Position numbers and translations under genes: made by a program. Source: Tilletia caries (taxonomy: Eukaryota; Basidiomycota; Exobasidiomycetes; Tilletiales; Tilletiaceae). Taken from it: DNA of 64,000 nucleotides. Shown here one piece after another: positions 10,290-20,893 of the stretch. The stretch lies in NCBI GenBank assembly GCA_032718865.1, contig JALUTQ010000026.1, forward strand, positions 558,001-622,000, in the 5' to 3' direction. The notes below the pieces were generated by a model. It was not told the DNA's origin. It was given only the letters and a program-made list of their open reading frames with translations, and searched no databases. The stretch's first letter is position 1, and every line of letters starts with the position of its first letter.

Positions 10290-10502
10290 GTCAGCGAGGT
10301 CCAGGCGACCCCTGGCTGACCGCTCGCTATCTCTTAGACAAAGTAAATAAAATAGTGACAGCAGGGCAGTAAACAAATCTGAAGATTGCGCTGAGAGAAG
10401 TCGTTCTGATGTCAGGATATAAGGCGGGATGGAGCTCACTGAAGGGTCCAAATTCCCCCCGTTCCCTTCCATTTCTTCACCAACCACTCTCCTCCTGACA
10501 AG
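10290..10502 (+). repeat. dispersed repeat B, copy 1 (upstream of a gene)
   Basis: The sequence GCGAGGTCCAGGCGACCCCT followed by a roughly 200-bp leader is matched, with divergence, at 12040-12272, and its head again at 61008. In both longer copies it runs straight into an ATG of related coding sequence. The second copy contains GGGTTCAAATCC, close to an RNA polymerase III B box; here the same place reads GGTCCAAATTCC. Confidence 0.55.
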
Positions 10503-11128
10503 ATGAGGGTTCTCATCATCTGCGCAAGCTCTTCCCACTCTCTCTGCGCCCGTTCTGACGGGCTCGGCATTTCTTGTGAGTGGTGTTTTTGATTTCTTTC
10601 GCTCCTGCACTGGTTCTACCCCTCACACTCTCCATAGCTTATTGGCAGCGCCCCCACGGGGACTTCTCTCTGCGCTTTGACACTCACACAGAGCTCGCCC
10701 CTCACCTTCTTGCATGTCAGGCTGCATGCAATGGTCGACAAGGCGGAGACCACTGGGCCTCCGACGCGGAGGACGACAACGTTCCGGACCCTCCTGTGGC
10801 CTCTTCCTCGGCCCTTGCTCTCCCAGGGCCGGTAGTCGATGTCGCCCGCCGACTCCTTCCCGACCTGCCCGGAATCAGGGCCCGAATTCCAGTCGGCCTT
10901 CCGCGTACACAGCGGGTCCGGGCCCTTCTCCCCGTGGCATTTCTGCTCCTCGTCCTGGCCACAGGCATCGTAGCCATGCTGGCCCGTACGCTCGCCCAAG
11001 ACGTCCGACGCGAGGTCGAGTATGAAGCGAGCGGTAAGTCTGTCCTTGGATTGTGATCTAACGATACCTTGCTGATATATCTTCCTTCTCTCGGTTGCTC
11101 GGCAGACCAACGAGATGCGCGGCTTTAA
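10503..11128 (+). CDS. small predicted membrane protein, three exons
   Basis: Exons 10503-10575, 10638-11033 and 11106-11128 join in one frame through GTGAGT..TAG and GTAAGT..CAG introns (62 and 72 nt), giving about 163 residues. The middle is acidic and Ala/Pro-rich. A hydrophobic stretch, ALLPVAFLLLVLATGIVAML, is a likely single membrane span about 35 residues before the C terminus; the tail is basic then acidic. The N terminus (MRVLIICASSSHSL) is paralogous to a frame starting at 12272, and the upstream 200 bp are shared as well. Function is unknown. The clean splice phases argue for a real gene, although the other plus frame and the minus strand are also open here. Confidence 0.5.
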
Positions 11129-11445
11129 GATACATCAAGTCAACCCCTCTCTTCCCCCTTTCCTCCAGACCTTGTAACACCCTATACTGTTTGCTGTTCT
11201 CCGACGAACCAGACACCAGCTGACCCTCAGCTTTGTTGTCACCGTTATTGTAAGTCCTTTCGCCTTGCTAATGTCTCTTAGCTTACACTGACATATTTTT
11301 TTCTCTTCAGGCTTTGTTCACTACGATTTACATCGCGCTCCTGATGTTCATCTTACAGGCCCTCCTGGTCTAAGATCCCTTTCATCTGGCCTGTTCCTTC
11401 GCTCTCGTCCCTTCTTTCACGATGTGAACCTGATTCGATAAAAAT
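11129..11445 (+). other. possible exon pair encoding membrane spans
   Basis: Around 11180-11372, splicing GTAAGT..CAG joins SFVVTVI to ALFTTIYIALLMFILQALLV and a TAA. This is a plausible membrane hairpin, but an in-frame stop lies just upstream and I cannot link it to the gene before it. Confidence 0.25.
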
Positions 11446-11600
11446 AAGGATGAGCACAGAGTGCAGGAAAGATCGGAATAGTCTGTACTTCGCACTTCCT
11501 GCTCCGCACACACATGAACGAGCTCTGTATTATGATTAATTAAGCCACGCGTCCGATAGCGAACTCCTTACTCCGGCGCACGTTCACGGATTTGAGCCTC
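11446..11600 (+). repeat. decayed TAAGGATGAGC MITE end
   Basis: TAAGGATGAGCACAGAGTGC matches the left end of the family at 20186, 29050 and 39528 (TAAGGATGAGCACGGAGT). The rest, with scattered CTCCG/CGGAG motifs up to about 11720, is too diverged to bound. Confidence 0.4.
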
Positions 11601-11819
11601 CAACTCCGCACTCCGCGCAATTTTTATTTGGCAGTATGAGTCAGCTCCGCACTTCGTCAAAATGTTTTTCCATCTCTGAAATCTGACTCCGGAATCCGGA
11701 GTCCAGTTCAAGATCGACCCTCTCTCTGAAGTCTGACAGCTCCTCCAAGGCTCCAACATTGCCTTGCTGTGTTGGCAAGGCCAAGATAGTAACGTGTAGC
11801 AAGTTGCTACAGCAAGTTC

Positions 11820-12010
11820 AGAGTGTGAATAATGTGTGAATGACAAGGAGAGAGAGAACTACTACACAGATGAGCTCGAGAGAGGAAAGGATGAGGTCGG
11901 CAGAAGTGTGTCGGGGGAAATTGGAGGTTGCTATTGTTGCTATGCGGGTGCATGGGAAGTGGAAAGGGATCGATAAGGAGAGCGAAGGAAGGAGAAAAGA
12001 TAGTGGCCGC
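11820..12010 (+). repeat. dispersed repeat C, copy 1
   Basis: Purine-rich sequence (GTGAATGACAAGGAGAGAGA..GATGAGCTCGAGA..GCTATGCGGG.TGC) is recognisably the same as 58330-58530. Its function is unknown. Confidence 0.55.
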
Positions 12011-12039
12011 GTGACACCGCCACGTGCTACCAGCACACT

Positions 12040-12271
12040 TGCGCCGCCAGCGAGGTCCAGGCGATCCCTGACTGACCGCTCGCCATTTTTTGGAGCATAG
12101 CAAACAAGCCATTAATAGTAAGACAGTAAGAATGACTCAAGAATTTAGATTGCGTTGAGGGAATGGTCTAACACTAATTTCTAAGGCGGTATGAAGCCCA
12201 TTGAAGGGTTCAAATCCCCCCATCCCCGGCAATTTCTTCATTTCACTGTTTTCCTCCCGATTCTCATCAAC
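12040..12271 (+). repeat. dispersed repeat B, copy 2, with B-box-like motif
   Basis: Diverged copy of 10290-10502. GGGTTCAAATCCCC at about 12219 fits the polymerase III B box, and TGGTCTAAC at about 12163 could be an A box. No cloverleaf can be drawn, so a tRNA-derived (SINE-like) origin is only a suggestion. Confidence 0.45.
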
Positions 12272-12713
12272 ATGAGAATTCGGATTGTTCTTTCAAGCAC
12301 ATTTCACTTGTTTCAAGTCCATATTGACGGTGTTGGCAACGCAAGCAGGTGATTTTTCTTTTCCTTTGCTCCGCACGACTTCAAAGTTCAAACCCCAACA
12401 AGTTTTACATCTCGTTGGTAGTGTCTCCATGGAAACTGTCTTGAGCAAGTTGCGACTCACACAAGAATTGCGCCTCACCTGCTCACCTGCCATACCCTCT
12501 GCGCCGGTCGATAAACATCAAGCGCTAGGTCTCCGACTCGGACAACAAAGACGGACTCTAACACTATGGTTCTGTAGCTTTCATCTCCCCTCAAGCTCAA
12601 GACCTCGCAGGACGAAGACAAAGCTCAAACGCTCCAAAATAGAGCGATGGTACGAGGCTCAGGAACTGGTCACACAGCATCGATGCACTGGTGAACTTCT
12701 GCAAGGTCAGTAG
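12272..12713 (+). pseudogene. decayed paralogue of the 10503 gene
   Basis: ATG at 12272 opens MRIRIVLSSTFHLFQVHIDG, aligning with MRVLIICASSSHSLCARSDG of the gene at 10503 in the same context. The frame stops at 12352 unless spliced (GCAG|GTGATT). A different open frame continues to 12713 with a basic tail (KTKLKRSKIERWYEAQELVT). No membrane span is retained. Probably a pseudogene or a diverged family member. Confidence 0.35.
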
Positions 12714-12761
12714 GAAATGTCCACTGATAATTTACGATGCTAGCTTATATAACTACTAATA

Positions 12762-12828
12762 AGGGTGAACTCAAGGGGGGCGGCCTCGGAGCCTTTTCCC
12801 GCCAAGGGGCGGCCATTAAGTTCGCCCT
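12762..12828. repeat. 67-bp palindromic mini-element, copy 1
   Basis: AGGGTGAACTCAAGG at the left and the inverted GGCCATTAAGTTCGCCCT at the right bound a GC-rich core (CGGAGCCTTTTCCCGCC). An almost identical unit is at 57993-58063 in unrelated flanks, so it moves as a unit. Confidence 0.65.
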
Positions 12829-12866
12829 ATAGTATATCACATACTATAGTATCATACTGCAGTGGT

Positions 12867-13080
12867 AGGTCCGGTTTTTGAGGGACTTCTTGGCCGAATG
12901 AGGTCAAATACTGTGCATTTCGGCTGTTTTGGGGCAGAAAAGCCTTGGAAAGGAACCGTATAGACTTCTAAAGCTGTGATTGAAATGTTTCGATGAGATT
13001 TGACCTTCTCCTAGGCCCATGTTGAACTCATTTGATGACACCCCAGAGTACCCTGGAGTATCCCGGAGTCCGCGGAGCTA
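12867..13080 (+). mobile_element. TAAGGATCTTCC MITE, truncated copy
   Basis: The sequence follows the right half of the elements at 50216, 52695 and 53747: GGTTTTTGAGGGA.TTCT.GGCCGAAT, then TTCGATGAGATTTGACCTTC and CCCGGAGTCCGCGGAGC. Both termini are missing. Confidence 0.7.
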
Positions 13081-13089
13081 TTTTGCGGC

Positions 13090-13720
13090 TGACTGCAACA
13101 GGCTTAATTTCGTCTGGGTATGATATCCTCCCTGCTGCGTGCGACTCAATTCCATGCACGCATTTTGTTGTTTACGAGCCTTGAGCAACAACATGTTGGC
13201 AGCAATCGTGTATAGTTCTCATTTGTATTCCAGAATTGATTAATGATAAAACCCCCGATCATGTAAAGGCTATGATGTGTGACTGCAAAAGCCTCAGGTC
13301 TGGGGTTCGAGTCTCGCAAATGTCATCTCTCTCCGACGCTGGTCACTAACTCTCCCTATTCTTTCTTCAAGAAATCTGGCTGTCATGCCAATCGTATCAC
13401 CATCCAGCCCAAGGACCTGACCCTCGACCGTCGACTCCGTGGAGATCGATCGTAATCGATAAATCGATAGGCTTCCTTCGGTAGGCGCACTTGCGGCGCA
13501 TGATTTACCTTAACGACCCCCGATATTCTCCAGTCTCCAATGCTAACGAGCCTCCGTTTCTTTTGTTTCTTACTCAACTCGTCGTCCGTACATTGTCTGA
13601 TTCCAAGTCATCAGACATTCCGTGAAGTACAGAAAGAAGGACGTAGTAGCATGCATTTTATTCCGATCCGACACAAGGCACTGAGATCTCGGAAAGGGGT
13701 GTACCAGAACAAAGTAAAGA
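13090..13720. other. no gene; tRNA-like relic
   Basis: At about 13285-13330 the run TGACTGCAAAAGC..GGGGTTCGAGTCTCG looks like the anticodon-to-T-arm half of a Cys-type tRNA (GCA), but the stems do not pair and no acceptor is present. The rest is unassigned. Confidence 0.3.
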
Positions 13721-13721
13721 G

Positions 13722-15321
13722 TTACTCAGTCGCGTCAGATTTCAGGGACTTGACCCCATGCAATAGACGAACGTGCTTGGTGAGATTGCTGGTCCGGCCG
13801 ACGTGCTCGTATCGAACCTTGGGACACTGTTGACAGCCCCAGGCCTCCCTTAGATGGGATAGCCGTTTCATGTGCGAGTTGCTACCGTCGATGGAACCAT
13901 CCGGACTAGAAGAGGAAGAAGGCACGGCGCCTCGTTGTGTTTCGACGTTATCCTCGTCGCTGGTAAGAGGGACTCCGTTGGTAGCCCCATCGTGCCATCG
14001 AACTAGACCCAGGTAACGCCAGGGCATAGGCGTGCCAGTATGAATTGCGGCGTTAGCGTTGCGAGTAGGTCGACTAATAGCGGCGAAGAACGGGACTGGA
14101 ACCACCACGGCGACGTCACTGATGCGGGGCGATCCAAGTGCGACGATAAGGGAAGAAGAAGCCGAAGAGGTAGCGACCGAGCGCAAACGACCGTCGTCTC
14201 CCCTCAAGCCGAACGAAGGAAGGCGCGGCCTTATTGGATGGCGAAGATTCGGCGGCCGAGGCGGCGGCTGGGTAGGCAGTAATAAGCGCACTTGCACTCT
14301 TGCCTTTCTTCTTGGAGGGTTCTTGGCTTGCACTAGGCTCCAAAGGGCGCTTTTGAAGAGCCCCGCTTTCTGGATTGTGCTGTTTGGAGGGGTCTTGGCT
14401 TGGACTGCGTCTTGGATGATGCCTTGGGGGTGCCCTGGTCTCTCGATTGTGCTGCGACAAAGGAGTCAGGAGAACTGGAGCCCGAGGAGACCCAGCTCCC
14501 ACGGGTCTTGCAACGTATGTCGTGCTTGGAGGAGACGTATGCGGAGGCTGATGTGTAGAAAGCGACATCGACACCGAACCGAATGTTGACGGAGTCATGA
14601 AATCGGGGAAGAATAAAGCGGCAATACCGGACTGGTCGGCGCCTCCATTGTTGCTCGATGGGGATGCAGGCATGATCTGACTCATCGGTCAGGTAGAGGT
14701 TGAGGGCACGTAAGGGGAGAATTCGAATGCTGAGGTGGAGACGGAAGGCATCAAAGTAACTGATGGTTGATGACTGGTTGGCCGATTCGAAGAAGGCGGT
14801 GAAGGCCGCAATCACAACCTTGACCTCATCAGTATGGCCGCGTTGGATGTAGTTGTTCTACACAGGAGAAGGTTCACAAGAGAAGGAGAGGAAGCAAGTC
14901 AGCGACACCCACAGTCTGCAGCGTCACGGCACACACTCACTAAAAGATACTCCCAGGGGGGGCGTTTGCCTGAAACGGTGGTTTTGCACATAGCGCGGAA
15001 TGCTGACAGTGCCAGTTGTGCGACGTCAGGATGTAGGACTCGAGAACATACTTGCGGAGCAATTGGCTCGGGAATGAAATTCCATTCGTTGGTGTTGAAC
15101 CAATGGCCAAGAGCACCCAGGAAGGCGTCGTCTCCCACCAATGGCACCGTCTGTATCAGCCCTGTGAGCACGGAGGGATCGAAAGTAGTCGGCGCAGCAT
15201 TCATACCGTCCGACGCTTCGTTGCAAGTGTGGTGAGTGGCGGATGTTACGTTCGTCGTCAATGTTGGTGCTGATAGTGTTGGTCTTGGTGATGTACAGAC
15301 GAATGGGGCAAATTCCGCCAA
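13722..15321 (-). CDS. unknown protein with C-terminal BED-type zinc finger
   Basis: A minus-strand exon (15321 to about 14956) contains DDAFLGALGHWFNTNEW and FRAMCKTTVSGKRPPWEYLL. It is joined by a GTGAGT..TAG intron of about 80 nt to NNYIQRGHTDEVKVVIAAF. Downstream the frame changes near 14690 and again near 14200, by undetected short introns or indels. The middle is Ser/Pro-rich with a KKKGK basic patch. The C terminus has WGCQQCPKVRYEHVGRTSN followed by LTKHVRLLHG, a CxxC...HxxxxH BED-type DNA-binding finger. BED fingers occur in hAT transposases and in proteins domesticated from them. No catalytic domain follows: the protein stops nine residues after the finger. A CAC repeat lies upstream at 15419-15443. 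Confidence 0.5.
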
Positions 15322-15529
15322 GTCTTTTTTTAGGAGCAGAGGTCTGAGCGAGTGCGATCACGGCGATCATAATGATCATCATGGCGGACAGCGGGTGCTT
15401 TCCTGCCGTCTGTCTGCACCACACCACCACCACCACCACCACGCACCTATACACTTCTAAGCCGTTCTTATCTTCCCCCAAGCTGCAAACCAGAGCAGCG
15501 CGTGAGTACGTCGGCTGACCTCAAGAGCG

Positions 15530-15778
15530 ATGGTCATAAACCACATCAACATGGATCCGCCACCATCTACACCCTTCCACTTCGGCCCTTCTGCTATGGT
15601 ATTACCGAACAGAACTGGCGAACCGTCCTCACACCTATACCGCCGCCGCCAGTCGACCCACGGCAGCTTTCGATGGCCCCTCACTCCAACGGTATCGAGC
15701 GACCCCAAGGCGTTCCCGACAGACGTTCTTTTGGAGCACGGACTTCGTTGTCGTCGGGCACGGGATCAGCATCGGAGT
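15530..15778 (+). pseudogene. truncated unknown coding sequence
   Basis: From ATG at 15530 the frame reads MVINHINMDPPPSTPFHFG and stays open into the MITE end at 15779; a second plus frame is open too. No family is recognised. The MITE removes the natural end. Confidence 0.3.
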
Positions 15779-16548
15779 TAAGGTTGTCCCCGGGGTTGAC
15801 GCGGAGCTGAGGCTTGGCGGACTCCGCCGGAGGCGGAGCGCGGAGCTCACTTTGGAGAAATTTTCAATCTGAAAAAAGCACGGAGTCCGCCTGGAGGACT
15901 CCGCCGGAATTTACGCGGAGCACGGAGCCCAATCCTGGGCCCACTGGCCAAAAGTGCGGAGCACGGAGTCGTTAAAATGATGTGACAATTCCGGCGGAAT
16001 TTTCGCGGAATTCCGACGGAGCTGTGAGGTCACGTGATGATCGAAAATAGAGGTCACGTGACCTCATTTTGGGTGCGCTCCGCCGGAATTCCGCAAAAAA
16101 AAATCCGCGGAAATGTGCGAAATTCCGAGAAAATAGGCATCGTAGAGACACGCTCAGGGGATAAGACAGGCATCAGCATCCGTTGAGAGCTTCAAAATAG
16201 CACTGGAGTCAATAACGCAACAACGTCGGACGGTGAATTTATAGCTCTGATTGTAATTTGTATTAGAGTCATTCTGAGAGCAACTTATACCACCACTGCG
16301 CTCCGACGGAATTCCGAGTTCCGCTCACACGGAGCACGGAGGAGCATTATGAAAACGCACAGAAAAAACGCGGAGCGCGGAGCTGGGATTTCGACTCTTG
16401 TATAATTCCGTCGGAACGCGGACCTGTTTTTTTTTTTTTCGGTCTGTCTTAGTCTGCGGAGGCGGAGCTCGCCTCAAAAAGTCAAAATTCCGGCGGAATC
16501 TGGAAGTGCGGAGGCGGAGCCCTCCGCGTTACTCCGGGGACAACCTTA
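15779..16548. mobile_element. MITE, TAAGGTTGTCCCC family, full copy
   Basis: It starts TAAGGTTGTCCCCGG and ends CCGGGGACAACCTTA, an inverted terminal repeat. It is about 770 bp and filled with CGGAGC / GCGGAGCACGGAG / CCGGCGGAAT motifs. The centre holds two CACGTG sites 24 bp apart (16031 and 16055), the second inside the perfect 16-bp palindrome GAGGTCACGTGACCTC. Flanking octamers ATCGGAGT and CTTAGAAC do not match, so any target duplication is lost. Sister copies are at 40140 and 56197. Confidence 0.8.
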
Positions 16549-17058
16549 CTTAGAACCGTGGACCACATACCACAACCGCATGAAGACCCTCCTTCCTTGT
16601 CCTCCTTTTTGACCTCCTTCGTGACATCCAATTTCACCTCAGGGTTAATTGACAACATGTGCGCTTCAAAACGAAGTTTCGGTATAGTCGCTTTGTACGC
16701 CGCACTGCGCACAGGTGCTTGTGGTATCCGACGGCGCCTGGTAGACTTCGCGCTGGAAGGCTACGCGCAGCGGGAGAAGCTGTGAAGATGGGCCAGAGAT
16801 GGGCAGTGGGCTCGCTCGGTTGTGTGCTCATACTGTATGCCTGCTTCGTTTTCAGTGTTGTTTGCGCGCTCGAGATCCACATCGATCGGGTAGTGTGGTG
16901 TACCTGGGCCCCCTGGGGTGCTGTGGCACTCGGTCAAGAAGTGATTCTGCTTAGATGTGGCACATCAATTGTAAGAAAGAAAAAGGTCGTCAAAGTGCAT
17001 AGTCCACTTTGCAGCCAAATGTACAAACGTCCATCGGGTTAGTCCGCTTGCCCATAAA
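16549..17058 (+). other. weak open frames, no recognised gene
   Basis: A plus frame just right of the MITE (RTVDHIPQPHEDPPSLSSF onward) ends at TGA about 16785. A second from ATG 16787 starts with a hydrophobic, signal-like stretch (GCVLILYACFVFSVVCALE). Neither has a known relative. Confidence 0.25.
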
Positions 17059-17919
17059 TTGGTCCGTTCGTCCTCTGAATCGCTCCTCCCCTCAGCAAAT
17101 AGTTCCTTACGCTCGCCCAATATTCAGCTCCGTTCCCCCGTCATACACTCATAGACAGAGCTCCGCTCCCCCCTCTTTCTGCCCCGTCTACCCAACGTTA
17201 AGAGCCAATGTACGTCAAGTTCATAGAGTCCGCTCGTCCATTTTTACGTACGTTTACCCTCTTCAAGTCTCCGTTCCCCCGCTTATATAAGCCAAGAAAA
17301 TGAGCATGGGACATAAAGGCACACGATCAGCTCTGTCTAATTCTAAGTATGCCGTCTAGCCCGATGAGAATTTTAACACGATTCTGGAGAATGGAGTCGC
17401 TTCTACCATGGGAATGTGTGGTGAAGCCATACCCACGACTTCAATCCCATAATTTTTTGAGGGCAAAATTTCGGTGTGGGGTCGACAGAAAAAAATCTTG
17501 CAGCACGGTGTTGCGAACTCGCCGCACAGTGTCGCATCGCTAAATTCTCACTCAGACACCCACATCAGCTGTCACGTGACTAATGCGCCACGTGTTTCTG
17601 TCTGCTCACTCCAATTAAGGTGGTACTTTAGCTGGACTTTTTGTTTTTATTTTGGCTAGACTTTTTGTTTTCCATCACGGGGGAACGGACCCTTTGAGGG
17701 TTGTTTGGGGGCGAACGTATCTACAGGACGGACATGTGTGGTTGTGATATTGGACAGACGTAGCAAAATTTTGGATGGGTGGGCCCTTCACTTTGGGCAG
17801 GTGGGCCGAAAAAGCGGGGGAACGGGACAACAAACGGGATATATGAGGGTGTTGTAATGGATAAATGCTGTCATTTATTGGGTAAATCAGACTCGGTTTT
17901 CAGAGGGCGAACGGACCAA
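17059..17919. mobile_element. MITE-like element with CCGTTCCCCCG words
   Basis: Ends are TTGGTCCGTTCGTCCTCTGA and the inverted form at 17901-17919. The left half repeats CCGTTCCCCCG-type motifs (TCCGTTCCCCCGTC, TCCGCTCCCCCC). The right half repeats the complement (CGGGGGAACGG, GGGGGCGAACG), so the element is a long imperfect palindrome. CACGTG occurs twice near the centre (17573 and 17589). There is no protein and no target duplication (flanks CCCATAAA, AGCGTGGG). Confidence 0.6.
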
Positions 17920-18165
17920 AGCGTGGGATAACGTAGGAGATATTGGGCATTCGCCTAACCTGCTACTTTGCAGCTGCGTACAGCGTAATGCAAAAGAAAG
18001 CGGTCCGTTTTGGCCGGGTCCTGGCTGGTGGACTGAGTCCGGAGCTCTTACTCAAAATTTGTGACTGAGTACTGACATTTGATATAACATAAAAGATCGT
18101 GCGTACATCTCCATCTTTCATAATTCTTTCCCCGTCCGATTTGTCTGCAACCATCAGTAGGGTAA

Positions 18166-18540
18166 ATGCTGACTTCGACTGACTCAGAGCACAAAGAAGT
18201 CGGCCTAGATGACGGTGACGAAGTCGACGGCGACCACGTCGACGACAGCGGAGACCCTTCAGACGTAATCCGTCGGGAACCATCAGAGCCTCCAATCGAA
18301 GACTTTAGGACAGCAGCCCAAATGGTCTCCGGCAACCGACCCAAATCAGGCGAGAAGCCTGTGTATCGCCGCACAGGGAAAAGACGGGCCAAGATTGGCG
18401 GCGGCGGGGCACAGTGGGAATACGCACAATGGACCGAGGTGTACGTGCACATCTTGAATGTGGTGGCATCGGCCCCGACAGACCCGGTCAGGCTAGCGCA
18501 CATGGCGATCCAAATCATGCTTCGCTCACGTAACAGGTGA
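18166..18540 (+). CDS. unknown acidic protein, 124 aa
   Basis: An uninterrupted frame from ATG 18166 to TGA 18540. The first 40 residues are Asp/Glu-rich (DDGDEVDGDHVDDSGD), followed by a basic KRRAKIGGGG patch and a helical C-terminal part (WTEVYVHILNVVAS). No domain is known to me. It lies tail to tail with the pogo relic. Strong codon-like composition and absence of stops favour a real or recently lost gene. Confidence 0.45.
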   Translation: MLTSTDSEHKEVGLDDGDEVDGDHVDDSGDPSDVIRREPSEPPIEDFRTAAQMVSGNRPKSGEKPVYRRTGKRRAKIGGGGAQWEYAQWTEVYVHILNVVASAPTDPVRLAHMAIQIMLRSRNR

Positions 18541-18690
18541 CCTTGGCTTCGCCAGGAACAAGACAGGTACAGCAACAAGAGCCCGAATGACGCTTTTGTC
18601 GCTTTGAGACCGTGCGATACGCTTCAGAATTTTTAAACTGGCCCTGGCTTTGGAGGCTTGCTATGCCGTTAAGTCTTCTTGTTGATCGGT

Positions 18691-20185
18691 CTAGTCGGAG
18701 AGCAGACTCGCTGCCGTGAGCGCAGAATCATGAGGAATTATCTCTTTTGCCTTTGCGGCAGCACTGAGGGGAAGCTCAGGCTCGATGCTGGTTGACTTCA
18801 GCATTCCAATAATATCCTCCTCTGTAGCGGGAGCACCAGTCTCATCCTCCTCTGGAGCGTCGAGCAAAAACTCAATGCTCATCGAGTTGTAAATTCTCAG
18901 CCGAGAAATAGAGTCCCTGAGCTCCCTTTCCGCCTCTTGATCTATGACCTCGCCGGTAGGAGAAAGTTCCAGTCGCACGGGCGCATGCGGCTCGACCACC
19001 TCCTCCACCTCCTCCTCCTCGTTATCACTAAAAATAACATTTCCAGATGACTCATTAATCTCGAAGTAGTCGCCTTCATCGTTTGGAAGAACTCGGGCAG
19101 GTAGCACCGGAGACTTTGGCTCCTGACGAACTCCGAGAATATCGGTGTGCAACCAGCAGTTCTGAATTGTCATCTCTGAAACGCGCTCCCATGCGTCCCT
19201 AAGCAATGAGATTTCCCTGCGAATGCCAATTTTTCCTGGATTGGAAACACCATCCTCCAATTCCTCAAGCAAAAAGTCATTATAAAATGCCCTGTAATGT
19301 GCTTTGAGAGCGCGGATGGTGCCTGCATTCATAGGCTGTAGCTTAGAGGTCGTGTTTGACGGTAGAAAATTAATTTCTGTTGCCTTAAGGTCCCCTCCAG
19401 CTCTGCTTTGTGCCCGGAAAAAATTTCCATGAGCAGCAGCACCTTTCGCCTCTCGGCTTCCATCTGGTCAGCGAACCCGACCAGCCACTCCAGGAAAATA
19501 TGACCAGTCATCCAGGTCTTTGAATTTGACCTGTAAATGACGCCCAGGGTGTCCCTATCGACATTGCGCATGTCTCTAGGGTTCTCCCATTTCCATATGA
19601 ACCACAATGGCAGTTTGGAATTTTGGATGTTCCTGTGACATTGGAACAGGCAGGTGAGGCAGCGCCGGTAGCGCGAGCCTTCTTCTTTTTGGTGCCTGAA
19701 AATTGCTGTGTTGCCAGGCCTTTTTCCGCTGCCACATCGATGATCAATCCAAACTCGTCCATGTTGAAAATATCATCCCTGCTGTACTCTGTAGTCTTTT
19801 CCTTCAATGCAGGCAGTTCCGCCTCAATGAGTTCCAGATCAAGAGAGCCAGCTTCGCCATGGCGGCGGTGAGATTTGATTCTATAAGCAACCTTGAAAAT
19901 TGAGAGCCATCCATCGCTCCAGCCATCTGCAGTGTGCTTCGCAGCGTCCTCCTTAGGATGAAGAAGTTGATGAAATTCAGCCGTTTTGGCTTTCAAGTGA
20001 CTGCCCGAAGCTCGACACGCTCCTAGACAGACAAACCCATTCATAAAGGTGTTTTTCTACCAGTGCATGCTTCCGTTCCCTGACCCAGTATCGGGATGAG
20101 AGCGTCTCTAGCTGAGTTGCTAAAGGAAGGAGCTTTGCCCGGTTGTTTGTACTGAGGATTTTAGACACCACAGACTGTCTGTAAC
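18691..20185 (-). pseudogene. pogo/Tigger-like DDE transposase relic 1
   Basis: Three overlapping minus-strand frames together follow a fungal pogo-type transposase: N-terminal HTH remains (SYRQSVVSKIL, near 20180), then IFNMDEFGL with the first catalytic Asp near 19759, and LATQQFSGTKKKK. The frame shifts, giving YRSNSKTWMTGHIFLEWL and RKVLLLMEIFSGH, where the usual second Asp (DNFSGH) has become Glu-Ile. A further shift leads to MNAGTIRALKAHYRAFY and IQNCWLHTDILG, then an acidic tail to 18691. At least two frameshifts and a changed catalytic residue mean it is dead. Its N terminus is cut by the MITE at 20186. Confidence 0.85.
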
Positions 20186-20893
20186 TAAGTATGAGCACGG
20201 AGTAAGCCCCGGAGCGGCTTTGCCGGAGCGCCCCGGTTATCCGGGGTCGCAGTCCGGGGAAGCCGGGAGTACGGAGTGAGAATCGAGAGGTTACCTCACC
20301 GTTGCCGGAGTACGGAGCTGACGTTTAAGCAAATGTAGGAAGTTACCGGAGTACGGAGCTGACCTCTGGGCGTTGCAGAAAATTCCCCGGAGTACGGAGT
20401 AAATACCTGTGAAATGTGACGGAGTACGGAGTTACCCCCGGAGTCCGGGGCGCTCCGGGGCCTCCACATTTTTCTTATAAGGAAGGTATTTTGCTATAAA
20501 CTTGGGTATTTTGGGGTCGATTTTCAAAATTTATTTTCACAAATCTCAGCTCGCAGTCTAAATGTGATTAAAACAGCTCTTCAAGCGCTCTCAGACTGTT
20601 CTCTTAAGCACAGCTGCTACAAGCTTGATCACGAGCATACACATTTCTGAAATCATACCATATTTTGGGATTTGTGAGATCATCTCCCGGAGTACGGAGT
20701 AAACTTTCTGAAACACTTCACACGGAGTAAGTTTTCTCTGGTGCTCCTTATCGTGACGGAGTACGGAGTAAGATGCTGGTGTAACTCTGAAAAGAGACGG
20801 AGCACGGAGCACCACCACAAAAAGTCAGCGAAGCGCCCCGGAGTATGGGCCCCGGCGTACGGATCACTCCGGGGCGCTCCGGGCTCATCCTTA
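20186..20893. mobile_element. MITE, TAAGGATGAGC family, full copy
   Basis: It runs from TAAGTATGAGCACGGAGTAAG to GGGCTCATCCTTA and is about 708 bp. It carries many GGAGTACGGAGT motifs, mostly in one orientation per half, and a CCCCGGAGCGG/CCGGGGCGCTCCGG GC box at each end. It separates the pogo relic from the coiled-coil gene and truncates both. Flanks TCTGTAAC and CGTGTTTG show no target duplication. Confidence 0.8.

Noticed and set aside
12150..12240. Possible tRNA with A and B boxes upstream of the 12272 frame
   Set aside because: B box is good but no cloverleaf can be drawn; reported only as part of repeat B.
13285..13330. tRNA-Cys-like stretch
   Set aside because: T-arm and acceptor do not pair and the 5' half is absent; at most a relic.
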